Assembly (NCBI GenBank): GCA_007116445.1
Contig: SKIM01000239.1
Location: 1-29,595 of the forward strand
DNA length: 29,595 nt
Reading direction: 5' to 3'
Origin: Natronohydrobacter sp.
Lineage (GTDB): Bacteria; Pseudomonadota; Alphaproteobacteria; Rhodobacterales; Rhodobacteraceae
Shown here: piece after piece, positions 1 through 7,763 of the stretch
How the letters are laid out: every line of letters starts with the position of its first letter
Position numbering within the stretch: the stretch's first letter is position 1
Notes under the pieces: generated by a model
Told to the model about the DNA's origin: nothing
Databases searched by the model: none
The model's input: only the letters and a program-made list of their open reading frames with translations
Position numbers and translations under genes: made by a program

Positions 1-86
1 GACAGCCCTGCCTGCGCGGCGGTGATTGCTGCAGCACTGCCTGCCGGGCCTGAGCCGAGAACCAGAAGATCAAAGCGATGCGTCAC
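1..86 (-). CDS. FAD-dependent oxidoreductase, N-terminal fragment (runs off the left edge)
   Basis: Reading leftwards from a GTG at 84-86, 28 codons are visible before the window ends. They encode a beta-strand FDLLVLG followed by the dinucleotide-binding motif G-S-G-P-A-G-S (residues 10-16) and a small-residue helix AAAITAAQAGL, the classic Rossmann N-terminus of FAD-dependent oxidoreductases. A GGAG sits seven bases upstream of the GTG, which supports this start. The neighbour at 247 is divergent, so the two probably share the 87-246 region for promoters. The substrate cannot be told from the fragment; geranylgeranyl-reductase-like, halogenase-like and thioredoxin-reductase-like flavoproteins all begin this way. 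Assignment as a flavoprotein is firm, the subfamily is open. Confidence 0.72.
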   Translation of the reverse strand, partial: MTHRFDLLVLGSGPAGSAAAITAAQAGL

Positions 87-109
87 AGAGCCACTCCGGG
101 GTAGGTGTC

Positions 110-143
110 AGGGTTTCCAGAAAATCTGCAGCATGGAAACCCT
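110..143. repeat. Perfect 10-bp inverted repeat between divergent genes
   Basis: AGGGTTTCCA at 110-119 is matched exactly by TGGAAACCCT at 134-143, with 14 bases between the arms. It lies 24 bases upstream of the flavoprotein start at 86. It could be an operator for the divergent promoters or a hairpin in the flavoprotein mRNA leader. No U-run follows on either strand, so it is not a normal terminator. Confidence 0.5.
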
Positions 144-246
144 CAAATCGCCGCGGGCATAGCATGCGCGGGACGATGTGAGAAGGGCATGATGGCCGCA
201 GGCGTGTTGCGTGTTTGACTTGCTGTCGGTTTCAGGGTCAGATCTG

Positions 247-1560
247 ATGCCAGAGCAGGCAGAAAACAGTGTATTTTGGGCAGTCGTCCACGTGCAACCA
301 ACACGCGCGCGGGAAAAGGTGCAAGTGGAACATGTCAACAAGATGAACGCCCCCATGCCAGAAGCGGATTTGCCTCCCATCGCCAGGTTCGATGCGGTTC
401 TGGTCACGCCCTCGCGGGATCGCGATACGCCGGGGGTGTTCTGGCCTGATTTTGACCAGCAGATCCACGCACGACTCCGGCGCAAGGACAAGCCGGCCTG
501 CAAACCGCCCGTGCTGGCCTCCGGGCGGTTGCGCATCGTCGATCCGCCCGCAGTTTTCGTATCGATGTATGACAATCATTTCGGCCATTTTGTCGCCGAG
601 ACCGTGCCTCGGCTGGCGCAGTCGCTGGCTGAATGTCCGCAAGATTGGCCACTTGTGTTCAGTTGCGACCCGCGCTTTCGCGCACCCCATCCCTCAGCCA
701 TGTTCCGCGCTGTGATGGACTGGCTCGACGTGCCGCTGGCGCGCTTGCGCTTCTGCCCCGAGCCGACGGTCTTTCGCAGGCTTCACATCGCAGCGCAGGC
801 CGAGCATCTGGGATCGCGCGTGCCGACATCGCCGCGCTATCTGGATCTGCTGGAAGCGCGCGTGCATGCCAAGCTGCCGGATCTGCCGCAAGAAGGGGTG
901 AGCTTCATCAGCCGCGCCGCGCTGAGCCCTGAAAAGGGATTTCACGCAGCCGAGGTTTATCTGGCGGGCTGTTTGCGACAGTTGGGGGTGCAGGTGGTCT
1001 TCCCCGAAGAGCTGTCTTTGCCCGAGCAGATGCGGATTTATGCGCGCAGCAAATATCTCATTTTTTCCGAGGGTTCTGCGCTGCATGGCCGACAGCTGAT
1101 CGGACGGCGCGATCAGCATATCTCGGTTCTCAGGCGGCGGTTTCGCAGCCATCTGGCGCAAGCTCAGATCGCGCCGCGCTGCGCCAGCCTGCGCTATGTG
1201 TCCTGCTTTGCCGGTGCGCTGAATGTGATCGGACCCGAAGGGCGGCCAGTGCAGCATGCGATGGTGTCGCTCTACCAGCCCGAAGCCTTGCTTGCGCATT
1301 TTGAAGAGATTGGCGTGCCGTTGCGCAAATTATGGAACAATGCCGTTTATCAGCATGTCCGGGATCAGGATGTCTTGCGCTGGCTGACGCGGATGTATGA
1401 CCCGAAGATTGCCCATTGGCTGCGCCCGACCAATGGCCCTGGCCATATTCATGAGCAGCTCGAAGCGCTGGGATTGGGCCATCTTGCGCAGCAAGCCGCA
1501 GCCATCATGGACGCAGGTTCGGAAAAAAATAGACGTCACCGGCGCGCAGGCGCGGGTTAA
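247..1560 (+). CDS. Glycosyltransferase family 61 protein
   Basis: The product (437 residues from ATG 247) resembles GT61/DUF563 enzymes, which transfer sugars in capsule, exopolysaccharide or LPS assembly in the cytoplasm. Recognisable parts are the DNHFGHFVAETVPRL block, which matches the N-[YF]-[GH]-H-F...PRL motif of the family, a central ISRAAL segment, and the later FSEGSALHGRQL block that corresponds to the conserved G[SA]-x-[LV]-x-N/H motif of the nucleotide-sugar half. No signal peptide or membrane segment is seen. ATG 247 has AGGG nine bases upstream; an in-frame GTG at 211 and ATGs at 343 and 355 are alternatives, so the N-terminus is uncertain. It converges on the MocA-like gene and the two stop codons overlap in TTAA. 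The acceptor and the sugar are unknown. Confidence 0.75.
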   Translation: MPEQAENSVFWAVVHVQPTRAREKVQVEHVNKMNAPMPEADLPPIARFDAVLVTPSRDRDTPGVFWPDFDQQIHARLRRKDKPACKPPVLASGRLRIVDPPAVFVSMYDNHFGHFVAETVPRLAQSLAECPQDWPLVFSCDPRFRAPHPSAMFRAVMDWLDVPLARLRFCPEPTVFRRLHIAAQAEHLGSRVPTSPRYLDLLEARVHAKLPDLPQEGVSFISRAALSPEKGFHAAEVYLAGCLRQLGVQVVFPEELSLPEQMRIYARSKYLIFSEGSALHGRQLIGRRDQHISVLRRRFRSHLAQAQIAPRCASLRYVSCFAGALNVIGPEGRPVQHAMVSLYQPEALLAHFEEIGVPLRKLWNNAVYQHVRDQDVLRWLTRMYDPKIAHWLRPTNGPGHIHEQLEALGLGHLAQQAAAIMDAGSEKNRRHRRAGAG

Positions 1561-2150
1561 TGCGCGCCAGCGCGCCAGGCGGCCCAAGCTTCGGGCGTAT
1601 CGAGATCCGTCAGCGCGCGTTTGCCTTTCAATGCATGCAATCGTGGGGGATGCCGCCGCAAAATCTGTCGTGCACCTTGATCACCGCGCAGCTGCAACAT
1701 GTCGGCAAACAGTCGGCGCGGCAGAATGACAGGATGACCCGCACGGCCCGCCATGTCGCTGGCGCGTAAAGCCTCGCTCGGATTTGCGGCCTGCGTAGCG
1801 ATCAGCGCGCGCAGGTCTTGGGCAGTGAGATCGGGCATGTCGGGCAGGGCGATCATCAAGGCGCCCACCGGCAGCCCCATGGCCCATGACGCCCCGGCCC
1901 TCAGCGACGCGGCCATACCTTCGGACGCATCCGGCAGGCATAGCCGCGCGAGTGGCAACCCCTCCAATGACTTGTGGCGCGCGGGGTCAGGGTCGCGCAA
2001 GCTGACAGCCAGATTCGCCGACACAGTCAGGGCCAGCCGTGCCACATGGCGCAGGATCGGCTGACCGTCGACAGGTTCCAGCAGCTTGTCTCGCCCGCGC
2101 ATCCGTGTCGCCGCGCCGGCAGCAGGCAAGAGGATGGCGCAGCCGCGCAT
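1557..2150 (-). CDS. MocA/MobA-like nucleotidyltransferase (NTP_transf_3)
   Basis: A 197-residue protein of the MobA-like NTP-transferase fold. The N-terminus carries the nucleotide-binding signature LLPAAGAATRMRGRDKLL (about residues 7-24), in which the usual AAG-x4-RM-G-x2-KLL is clear. A metal-binding IALPDMPDL follows near residue 100. The C-terminal half has GRAGHPVILPRRLF and GDQGARQIL, typical of MocA, which makes molybdopterin cytosine dinucleotide, and of PucB-type xanthine dehydrogenase accessory proteins. The ATG overlaps the livM stop codon by one base (TGATG), so it is probably translated by coupling as the last gene of the liv operon. No molybdoenzyme is in the window, so the link to a molybdenum hydroxylase is inferred from the family. 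The exact nucleotide specificity is not decidable here. Confidence 0.75.
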   Translation of the reverse strand: MRGCAILLPAAGAATRMRGRDKLLEPVDGQPILRHVARLALTVSANLAVSLRDPDPARHKSLEGLPLARLCLPDASEGMAASLRAGASWAMGLPVGALMIALPDMPDLTAQDLRALIATQAANPSEALRASDMAGRAGHPVILPRRLFADMLQLRGDQGARQILRRHPPRLHALKGKRALTDLDTPEAWAAWRAGAH

Positions 2151-3454
2151 CAGCGTTCCGGGATCAGACCCCTGGGTGCAAAGCGCAGCATCAGCAGCAG
2201 TGCAAGCCCCATTGTCAGCAAGCGCATATAGGCCGCGGAGTCCAGCAGATGGCGCCGCAATTCGCTTTCCAATGACATACCGGATGTGAGCATTTCCATC
2301 AGCCAGCGGCCTGCGGGTTCGACCTGAACCCAGAGAAACCAGATCACGAAGGCACCGAGCACCGAGCCCCAGTTATTGCCAGATCCGCCGACGATCACCA
2401 TGACCCAGATCAGGAAGGTGAAGCGCAAGGGCTCATAGCTGCCGGGCGTCAGCTGGCCGTCCATCGACACCATCATCGCGCCGGCGAGGCCACAAACCGC
2501 AGAGCCGAGAACGAAGATCATCAGATGGCGGCGGGTGACATCCTTGCCCATGGCGCGGGCCGATACCTCATTGTCGCGTATGGCGCGCATCATCCGGCCC
2601 CAGGGCGAATTCAGTGCACGTTCCGCAAGCCAGATCAGGATCGCAAGCACGATCAGGAACAGCGCCGAATAGCCGAGGCCCGAGACGACACTCGCGGCTT
2701 GCGAGACAGACCAGCCCATCGTTTCGGCCAGCGACTGCACCCAGGGCAGCGGCTGCAAGTCCACGGGGCGTACGACAGGCCGTTCAATGCCAGTGACGTT
2801 ATTGACACCTCGCGCGAGCCACCGCTCATGCTTCAGCACGGCAATCACGATTTCCGAAATGCCGAGCGTGGCAATCGCCAGATAATCTGAGCGCAGCCCG
2901 AGGCTGACCTTGCCGACCAGCCAGGCGACGCCCGCTGCGAAAACAGCGCCGACAGGCCAGGCGAGGATGACCGGCAGGCCCGCACCGCCCAGATAGCCCT
3001 CGGAGGCCGGGTTGACTGCCTGCACCGCCTGTGTCGCAGGACCAAAAACGCGCGAGGTGATGACATAGCCCAGCACCAGCACCGCGAAGATGGAAAGGCC
3101 CCGCAGCTTGCCTGGTGCCATACGCTTGTAAACCAGCACGGCGGCCAGGATCGTCGCAACCCCCAGCATCAGCCCCAGAAGGACGCCCAACCCGCCTGCG
3201 GCCCAGGCCTCGGGCACAGGCGGTTGGGCGATCAGCACAACGGCCAGCCCCCCAACCGCTGTAAAGCCCATGATGCCCACGTTGAACAGGCCCGCATAAC
3301 CCCATTGCATGTTCACGCCCAAGGCCATGATCGCCGAGATCAGGCTCATGTTCAGGATGGTGACAGCCAGCTGCGGGCTCTGGAACGTGGCGACAAGGGC
3401 CAGCACAGCGAACATGATCGCAAACAGGCCCAGATCACGTGCGGTCAGGCTCAT
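2150..3454 (-). CDS. livM: Branched-chain amino-acid-type ABC transporter permease, LivM family
   Basis: A 434-residue, strongly hydrophobic inner-membrane protein with about ten predicted membrane segments. It shows the LivM hallmarks: an early NMQWGYAGLFNVGIMGF loop, a SDYLAIATLGISEI segment, and the cytoplasmic coupling region SPWGRMMRAIRDNEVSARAMG that contacts the ATPase subunits. It is somewhat longer than many family members because of an extra hydrophobic stretch around residues 100-160. The start ATG overlaps the livH stop (ATGA, 3451-3454) and AAGGGGAAAG precedes it. With LivH it should form the transmembrane channel. The substrate may be branched-chain amino acids, but HAAT-family transporters also carry urea, short amides and aromatic compounds, so the symbol marks the family and not a proven substrate. 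Confidence 0.9.
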   Translation of the reverse strand: MSLTARDLGLFAIMFAVLALVATFQSPQLAVTILNMSLISAIMALGVNMQWGYAGLFNVGIMGFTAVGGLAVVLIAQPPVPEAWAAGGLGVLLGLMLGVATILAAVLVYKRMAPGKLRGLSIFAVLVLGYVITSRVFGPATQAVQAVNPASEGYLGGAGLPVILAWPVGAVFAAGVAWLVGKVSLGLRSDYLAIATLGISEIVIAVLKHERWLARGVNNVTGIERPVVRPVDLQPLPWVQSLAETMGWSVSQAASVVSGLGYSALFLIVLAILIWLAERALNSPWGRMMRAIRDNEVSARAMGKDVTRRHLMIFVLGSAVCGLAGAMMVSMDGQLTPGSYEPLRFTFLIWVMVIVGGSGNNWGSVLGAFVIWFLWVQVEPAGRWLMEMLTSGMSLESELRRHLLDSAAYMRLLTMGLALLLMLRFAPRGLIPER

Positions 3455-4461
3455 AGCACTTTCCCCTTGAAGATACCTGTCGGCCGGAACAGCAGCACTA
3501 TCACCAGAATGGCGAAGGTTACCGCAAATTTGTAATCCACTGGCAGCAGCTGCATCATGGTCGTGGGCTCAAAACCATCAGGCGCAAGATAACTGAAGAC
3601 GCGACGCCAGGCGAAAGTGATGCCCATTTCCGCAAATGCCACAACATAGGCGCCAACAATCGCGCCAAGAGGCGACCCCAGCCCCCCTAGAATAGCGGCT
3701 GCGAACATTGGCAAGAGCAGCTGGAAATAATTGAACGGTCGGAAGCCCTTATCAAGGCCGTAGAGCGTGCCTGCCAGCACCAGAAGAATTGCCGTGATCA
3801 CCCATGTAATGAAAACCACGCGCTCCGGGTTGATGCCCGAGAGCAGCGCGAGATCCTCATTGTCCGAATAGGCGCGCATCGACTTGCCCGCGCGGGTGCG
3901 GTTGAGAAACCAGAACAGCACCACCATCACCACCAGCGCCGTCACGATCGTGATGGCCTGCGCCGAACGCAGCGCCAGTCCTTCGGCCAAACCGGTAAAT
4001 TCGCGGAACTCGCGCACGGTGAAGATGAAGCGTTGTCCATCCTCGAACCGCGTTTCACCCACGCCGAGGAAGAGACGCGTGATCCCGTTGGTCACGAACA
4101 TCACACCCAGCGAGGCCATGACGAAGATCATCGGCTTGGCCTTGACGCGGCGATAGTAGCGATAAACCAGCCGATCCGCGGCAAGCAGGTAGAGCCCCAG
4201 CACAAGTATCCCGAAAGGAATGGCCAGCAGCGCCGTCGGCAGGGGCGCGATGCTGATCCCCTGAGCTTGCAGAAACCATGTCCCGCCGATCACCGCGACC
4301 GTGCCCAACGCCATGGTGTCGCCATGGGCGAAATGCGCGAAGCGCAGGATTGAAAAGATCAGCGTGATCCCGAGCGCCCCCAGCGCCAACTGGCTGCCAT
4401 AGGCAAGCGCCGGGATGAGCATGAAGTTTGAAACGCTGACCAGCGCATTGAGCGGTTCCAT
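3451..4461 (-). CDS. livH: Branched-chain amino-acid-type ABC transporter permease, LivH family
   Basis: A 336-residue integral membrane protein with about eight hydrophobic segments. Family marks are the N-terminal LALGALGITLIFSILRFAHFAHGD block, where LivH proteins carry G-x-x-x-x-x-x-R-x-x-N/H-F-A-H/Q-G, and the coupling loop RAGKSMRAYSDNEDLALLSGIN in the middle, followed by GTLYGLDKGFRPF and GGLGSPLGAIVGAY. It partners with LivM to form the translocation pore served by LivG and LivF. The gene starts five bases after the livF stop and ends inside the livM start (ATGA), so the permeases are translationally coupled. Nothing looks truncated. Confidence 0.92.
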   Translation of the reverse strand: MEPLNALVSVSNFMLIPALAYGSQLALGALGITLIFSILRFAHFAHGDTMALGTVAVIGGTWFLQAQGISIAPLPTALLAIPFGILVLGLYLLAADRLVYRYYRRVKAKPMIFVMASLGVMFVTNGITRLFLGVGETRFEDGQRFIFTVREFREFTGLAEGLALRSAQAITIVTALVVMVVLFWFLNRTRAGKSMRAYSDNEDLALLSGINPERVVFITWVITAILLVLAGTLYGLDKGFRPFNYFQLLLPMFAAAILGGLGSPLGAIVGAYVVAFAEMGITFAWRRVFSYLAPDGFEPTTMMQLLPVDYKFAVTFAILVIVLLFRPTGIFKGKVL

Positions 4462-4466
4462 AGCCT

Positions 4467-5177
4467 CTATCCCCCGAGAAAACTTTTGCGCACATCCGGG
4501 TCGTTCAGAAGCGCTGCGCCCGTATCCGTGTAGCGATTTGCACCCTGCACCAGAACATAGCCTTTGTCTGCGATCTCCAGGGCTTGACGCGCGTTCTGTT
4601 CCACCATCAGGATCGAAATGCCGGTCCGGGCGATCTCGATGATGCGGTCGAACAACTCATCCATCACGATAGGACTGACCCCGGCAGTGGGCTCATCGAG
4701 CATCAAGACAGTCGGTTGCGTCATCAGCGCACGCCCGACAGCAACCTGCTGGCGCTGCCCTCCGGATAATTCGCCAGCTGCCTGCCACCGTTTGTCGCGC
4801 AGGATGGGAAACAGCTCATAGATCTGCTCCATCGTGCCGCGGATTTCATCGCGCCGGATGAACGCGCCCATTTCGAGGTTTTCCTCGACCGTCATCGATG
4901 GAAAGATATTGTTTGTCTGCGGGACAAAGCCCATGCCCTTGGCAACACGCGCCTGCGGTGTGAGCGCGCTGATCTCTTCTCCGTTCAGCCGCACGCTGCC
5001 CTGTCGCAGCTTGAGCATGCCAAAAACTGCCTTCATCGCTGTCGATTTGCCCGCCCCATTCGGGCCAACGATGACCGCGATCTGTCCTTTTTCGACAGCA
5101 ATGGTACAATCATGCAAAATGTCCGCGCCGCCATAGCCGCCGGTCATGGCTTCACCAATCAGAAACGGTTCCGCCAT
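4467..5177 (-). CDS. livF: ABC transporter ATP-binding protein, LivF family
   Basis: A 236-residue ATPase that powers the LivHM channel from the cytoplasmic face. Visible motifs in order are Walker A GPNGAGKS (residues 38-45), the Q-loop in VPQTNNIFPSM, the ABC signature LSGGQRQQVAVGRALM, Walker B VLMLDEPTAG, and the switch-histidine region, where the sequence reads MVEQNARQAL as is usual for LivF (Q instead of H). Length is normal for LivF. The GGGGAG ribosome binding site ahead of ATG 5177 overlaps the end of the upstream secreted-protein gene, which stops four bases before. It forms a heterodimer with LivG by family analogy. Confidence 0.93.
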   Translation of the reverse strand: MAEPFLIGEAMTGGYGGADILHDCTIAVEKGQIAVIVGPNGAGKSTAMKAVFGMLKLRQGSVRLNGEEISALTPQARVAKGMGFVPQTNNIFPSMTVEENLEMGAFIRRDEIRGTMEQIYELFPILRDKRWQAAGELSGGQRQQVAVGRALMTQPTVLMLDEPTAGVSPIVMDELFDRIIEIARTGISILMVEQNARQALEIADKGYVLVQGANRYTDTGAALLNDPDVRKSFLGG

Positions 5178-5180
5178 TGC

Positions 5181-5714
5181 TTATTCTCCCCGCAAAACGA
5201 ACATATCCGCAATGCGGCGTAATTCCTGTTCGACATCAGCTGCATCCTCGTTTTCATCGTCGAGCGTCACGAACAGCCGCCTGTCGCCCTGCCCGGCGAT
5301 CATAGTAACGAAAACCATCGGATCATCTTCGGGCAGTTCCATGCGCGTTGTCACAGTCACAGCTTCCAATTCCCCAACTGCGAATGCTTCGCGCCCCAGA
5401 ATTTCCGGGACATCAAGTCCTTCATTGCGCGCCTGCTTGGCGTGCAGGTCCGACAAAGCGTCAAGCGCGGCTTCCAGCGATGCGGCACCAGCAATTTCGG
5501 CAGGCGCTTCCATCACTTCAAGCCAATAGGGCGGCAGGTCAAAAGCGACCCCATTGGTAAAGGGAATCACCTCGGCCTCAGCCCAGGCAGATGTGCCCGG
5601 GCAGAATTCAAAACCGCCGGGCAGGGCAGAACAGGCTTCAGTTGTCGCTTGGGCCGATGTGGCCGCGAAGGTGAGGGCAAGGCCGGCGCCAACTCCCCGA
5701 ATGACATCAAACAT
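5181..5714 (-). CDS. Secreted protein of unknown function inside the liv operon
   Basis: A 177-residue protein I cannot assign. The N-terminus (MFDVIRG, then a hydrophobic run to about residue 20, then ATSAQA) looks like a Sec signal peptide cleaved after AQA, so the mature protein is probably periplasmic. Two cysteines near the mature N-terminus (in EACSALP and EFCPGTS) could form a disulfide. The middle is rich in Ala and Glu; the C-terminus is an acidic strand-and-helix region ending VEQELRRIADMFVLRGE. Start 5714 is chosen over the in-frame ATG at 5732 because AGGAGG stands six bases upstream. The start overlaps the livG stop by eight bases and the gene ends four bases before livF, so it is firmly embedded between the two ATPase genes. 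It may be an accessory factor for this transporter; this is inference. Confidence 0.75.
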   Translation of the reverse strand: MFDVIRGVGAGLALTFAATSAQATTEACSALPGGFEFCPGTSAWAEAEVIPFTNGVAFDLPPYWLEVMEAPAEIAGAASLEAALDALSDLHAKQARNEGLDVPEILGREAFAVGELEAVTVTTRMELPEDDPMVFVTMIAGQGDRRLFVTLDDENEDAADVEQELRRIADMFVLRGE

Positions 5715-6504
5715 GACCTTCCTCCTGCACAACCTTGTTTTTCAAACCAGTGCCGAGATAAGCCTCGATGACATCTTCATTGGCCTTGATCTCGTCCAGC
5801 GTGCCTTCGGCAAGAACCTTGCCCTCCGCCATGCAGATGACCGGATCGCAAATGCGCCCGATGAAATCCATGTCATGTTCGATTACTACGAACGTGTAGC
5901 CCTGTTCGCGGTTCAGCCGCACGATGGCATCGGCGATCGTGTTGAGCAGCGTTCGGTTTACGCCCGCCCCGACCTCGTCAAGGAAGACGATCTTTGCGTC
6001 TGTCATCATGGTGCGGCCAAGTTCCAAAAGCTTCTTTTGGCCGCCGGAAATCTGGCCGGCTTTTTCATCCGCGATGTGGCTGATTGTGAGAAACTCCAGC
6101 ACCTCATCGGCGCGTGCCCGGATGCGCGCTTCCTCTTCGCGCACGCGCGCGCCATGAAACCAGGCCGACCAGAGGTTTTCACCAGACTGACCGGGCGGCA
6201 CCATCATCAGATTCTCGCGCACGGTCATTGAGTGGAATTCATGCGCAATCTGAAATGTGCGCAACAACCCCTTGGAAAACAATAAATGTGGTGGCAAACC
6301 GGTTATGTCCTCACCCTCCATCAGGACGCGTCCGGAAGTTGGTGGAAGAACGCCAGCTATAACATTGAAAAGTGTAGTTTTTCCAGCGCCATTTGGGCCA
6401 ATCAGGCCCGTGATCGACCCTTTCGCGATTTCCAGCGTTGCACCATCCACTGCATGAAAGCCGCCGAAATGCTTATGCAGGTTTTCGACCCGGATCATCG
6501 CCAT
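5707..6504 (-). CDS. livG: ABC transporter ATP-binding protein, LivG family
   Basis: A 265-residue ATPase subunit. Motifs are Walker A GPNGAGKT (about residues 36-43), the Q-loop region around RTFQIAHEFHSMTVREN, signature ISGGQKKLLELGRTMM, Walker B IVFLDEVGAGVN and the switch histidine in VVIEHDMDFI. The usual Pro after the catalytic Glu (DEP) is Val here (DEV). The C-terminal VLAEGTLDEIKANEDVIEAYLG tail is typical of LivG. Several ATGs are clustered (6510, 6507, 6504, 6498); 6504 is preferred because the GGGGG at 6511-6515 is then six bases upstream. It lies 81 bases after livK with a terminator in between, so its transcript level is likely lower than that of livK. Confidence 0.92.
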   Translation of the reverse strand: MAMIRVENLHKHFGGFHAVDGATLEIAKGSITGLIGPNGAGKTTLFNVIAGVLPPTSGRVLMEGEDITGLPPHLLFSKGLLRTFQIAHEFHSMTVRENLMMVPPGQSGENLWSAWFHGARVREEEARIRARADEVLEFLTISHIADEKAGQISGGQKKLLELGRTMMTDAKIVFLDEVGAGVNRTLLNTIADAIVRLNREQGYTFVVIEHDMDFIGRICDPVICMAEGKVLAEGTLDEIKANEDVIEAYLGTGLKNKVVQEEGHV

Positions 6505-6532
6505 CATCATCCCCCTGGTCCTGTCGGAAAAA

Positions 6533-6556
6533 GGCCCGGGGGAGATGCCCCGGGCC
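6533..6556 (-). terminator. Rho-independent (attenuating) terminator after livK
   Basis: Perfect 9-bp GC-rich stem, 6533-6541 with 6548-6556 (GGCCCGGGG/CCCCGGGCC), loop of six, followed on the minus strand by TTTTTCC. It sits between livK and livG and is oriented to stop livK transcripts, which fits high expression of the binding protein with partial read-through into the transporter genes. Confidence 0.85.
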
Positions 6557-6560
6557 GAAA

Positions 6561-6576
6561 GGATCCTCTCGGATCC
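6561..6576 (-). repeat. Small GGATCC hairpin just after livK
   Basis: GGATCC at 6561-6566 and 6571-6576 form a 6-bp stem that on the mRNA strand closes a GAGA (GNRA-type) tetraloop. It lies eight bases past the livK stop and upstream of the terminator, so it may protect the 3' end of the short livK mRNA. Confidence 0.5.
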
Positions 6577-6584
6577 CGATCGTG

Positions 6585-7763
6585 TCAGTGGAACTGCACT
6601 GTGACGAATTCACCGTTTTCGATGACATACTCACGGTAGAACCCGGCCGCTTCGCCTGGGCCTACAAGCGTCACATTGGTCGCGCCCATATAGTTGATTT
6701 CGCCACCATCCGCGAGAATCTGCAGGCCGCGCGCCAGTTCGCCCGGCAGAATTTCCTCACCCGGCGCGTTCGCAACATTCAGGATATTTGCAGCAATCCC
6801 GGCAGGGGTTGCCTCACCAGCCGCCTGAGCTGCCAGCGCCAGCAGGGCAGCGGCGTCATAGCTTTCGCGGGTGTAGCTTGACTGCCCCTGGAAACCGGCT
6901 TCTTCGGCCATGGCGTGGAAAAGATCGGCACCTTCGCCATCCGCCCACGGCACCGTACCGACGGTGCCTTCGATCCCGTCGCCGACAGACGCCACAAGTT
7001 CATCACCGAACATGCCGTCACCGATGAAGAAGTTCTCAAATGCCCCGAGTTCATAAGAGGTGCGCAGCATCGAGCCGCCCCCGTCAATATAACCAAGGAT
7101 TACCAGCGCATCGCCACCAGCGGCGGCCAGTTGTCCGACTTCTGCGGAGTAATCGCCGCGTGCTTCTTCATGCGCAACTTTCGAGGTGATCGTTCCACCA
7201 AGTGCAATGAAGGATTCCTCGAAAGCATTGGCGAAGCCCAGACCGTAATCGTTATTGGTGTAAGTCACGGCAACTTCGCTGAAACCACGCTCCTTGACGA
7301 TCCCGGCAAGAACCTCACCCTGACGGGCATCAGAGGGGGAGGTCCGGAAGAAAAGCCCGTTCGAATCGACAGTGGTGAAGGCAGGTGATGTCGCCGAGGG
7401 CGAAATCATCGGCACACCGGCTGACATGGCGACATTCTGCAGGATCGCCATTGTGACGCCCGAACAATCCGCACCCATGATTGCCACAACGCCATCGGAT
7501 GAAATCAGGCGCTCAGCGGCGGCCTGAGCTGCCGAGCTGTCCACGCAGGTCGAATCAGCGCGCACAGGGGTAATGGTCTGGCCCCCAAGGAACAGCCCGC
7601 TGTCGCTGACCTCGCGAAAGGCCAGTTCGGCACCGTCAGCCATCATCGGTGTGATCGCTTCGATAGGGCCGGTGAAGCCCAGAAGCACACCCATCTTGAC
7701 CTCGGCGCTTGCCAGGCCCGCAGAGAATGCCAGCGCGGTGCTGGCAAGAAGCAGTTTTTTCAT
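6585..7763 (-). CDS. livK: Periplasmic substrate-binding protein of the liv-type ABC transporter
   Basis: A 392-residue Leu/Ile/Val-binding-type protein (Peripla_BP_6). Residues 1-20 are a Sec signal peptide (MKKLLLASTALAF, then GLASA), so the mature protein begins about EVKMGVLLGFTGP, the standard first strand of the family. Ligand-binding landmarks are PMISPSATSP, near residue 120, and VAVTYTNNDYGLGFANAFE, near 165-183. Cys73 and Cys100 are spaced as the conserved disulfide pair of the family. The start ATG has GGGAG about eight bases upstream. It is the first gene of the operon. The ligand is not readable; this subgroup is often annotated for amino acids or amides, and the name livK is by family position only. 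Confidence 0.9.
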   Translation of the reverse strand: MKKLLLASTALAFSAGLASAEVKMGVLLGFTGPIEAITPMMADGAELAFREVSDSGLFLGGQTITPVRADSTCVDSSAAQAAAERLISSDGVVAIMGADCSGVTMAILQNVAMSAGVPMISPSATSPAFTTVDSNGLFFRTSPSDARQGEVLAGIVKERGFSEVAVTYTNNDYGLGFANAFEESFIALGGTITSKVAHEEARGDYSAEVGQLAAAGGDALVILGYIDGGGSMLRTSYELGAFENFFIGDGMFGDELVASVGDGIEGTVGTVPWADGEGADLFHAMAEEAGFQGQSSYTRESYDAAALLALAAQAAGEATPAGIAANILNVANAPGEEILPGELARGLQILADGGEINYMGATNVTLVGPGEAAGFYREYVIENGEFVTVQFH

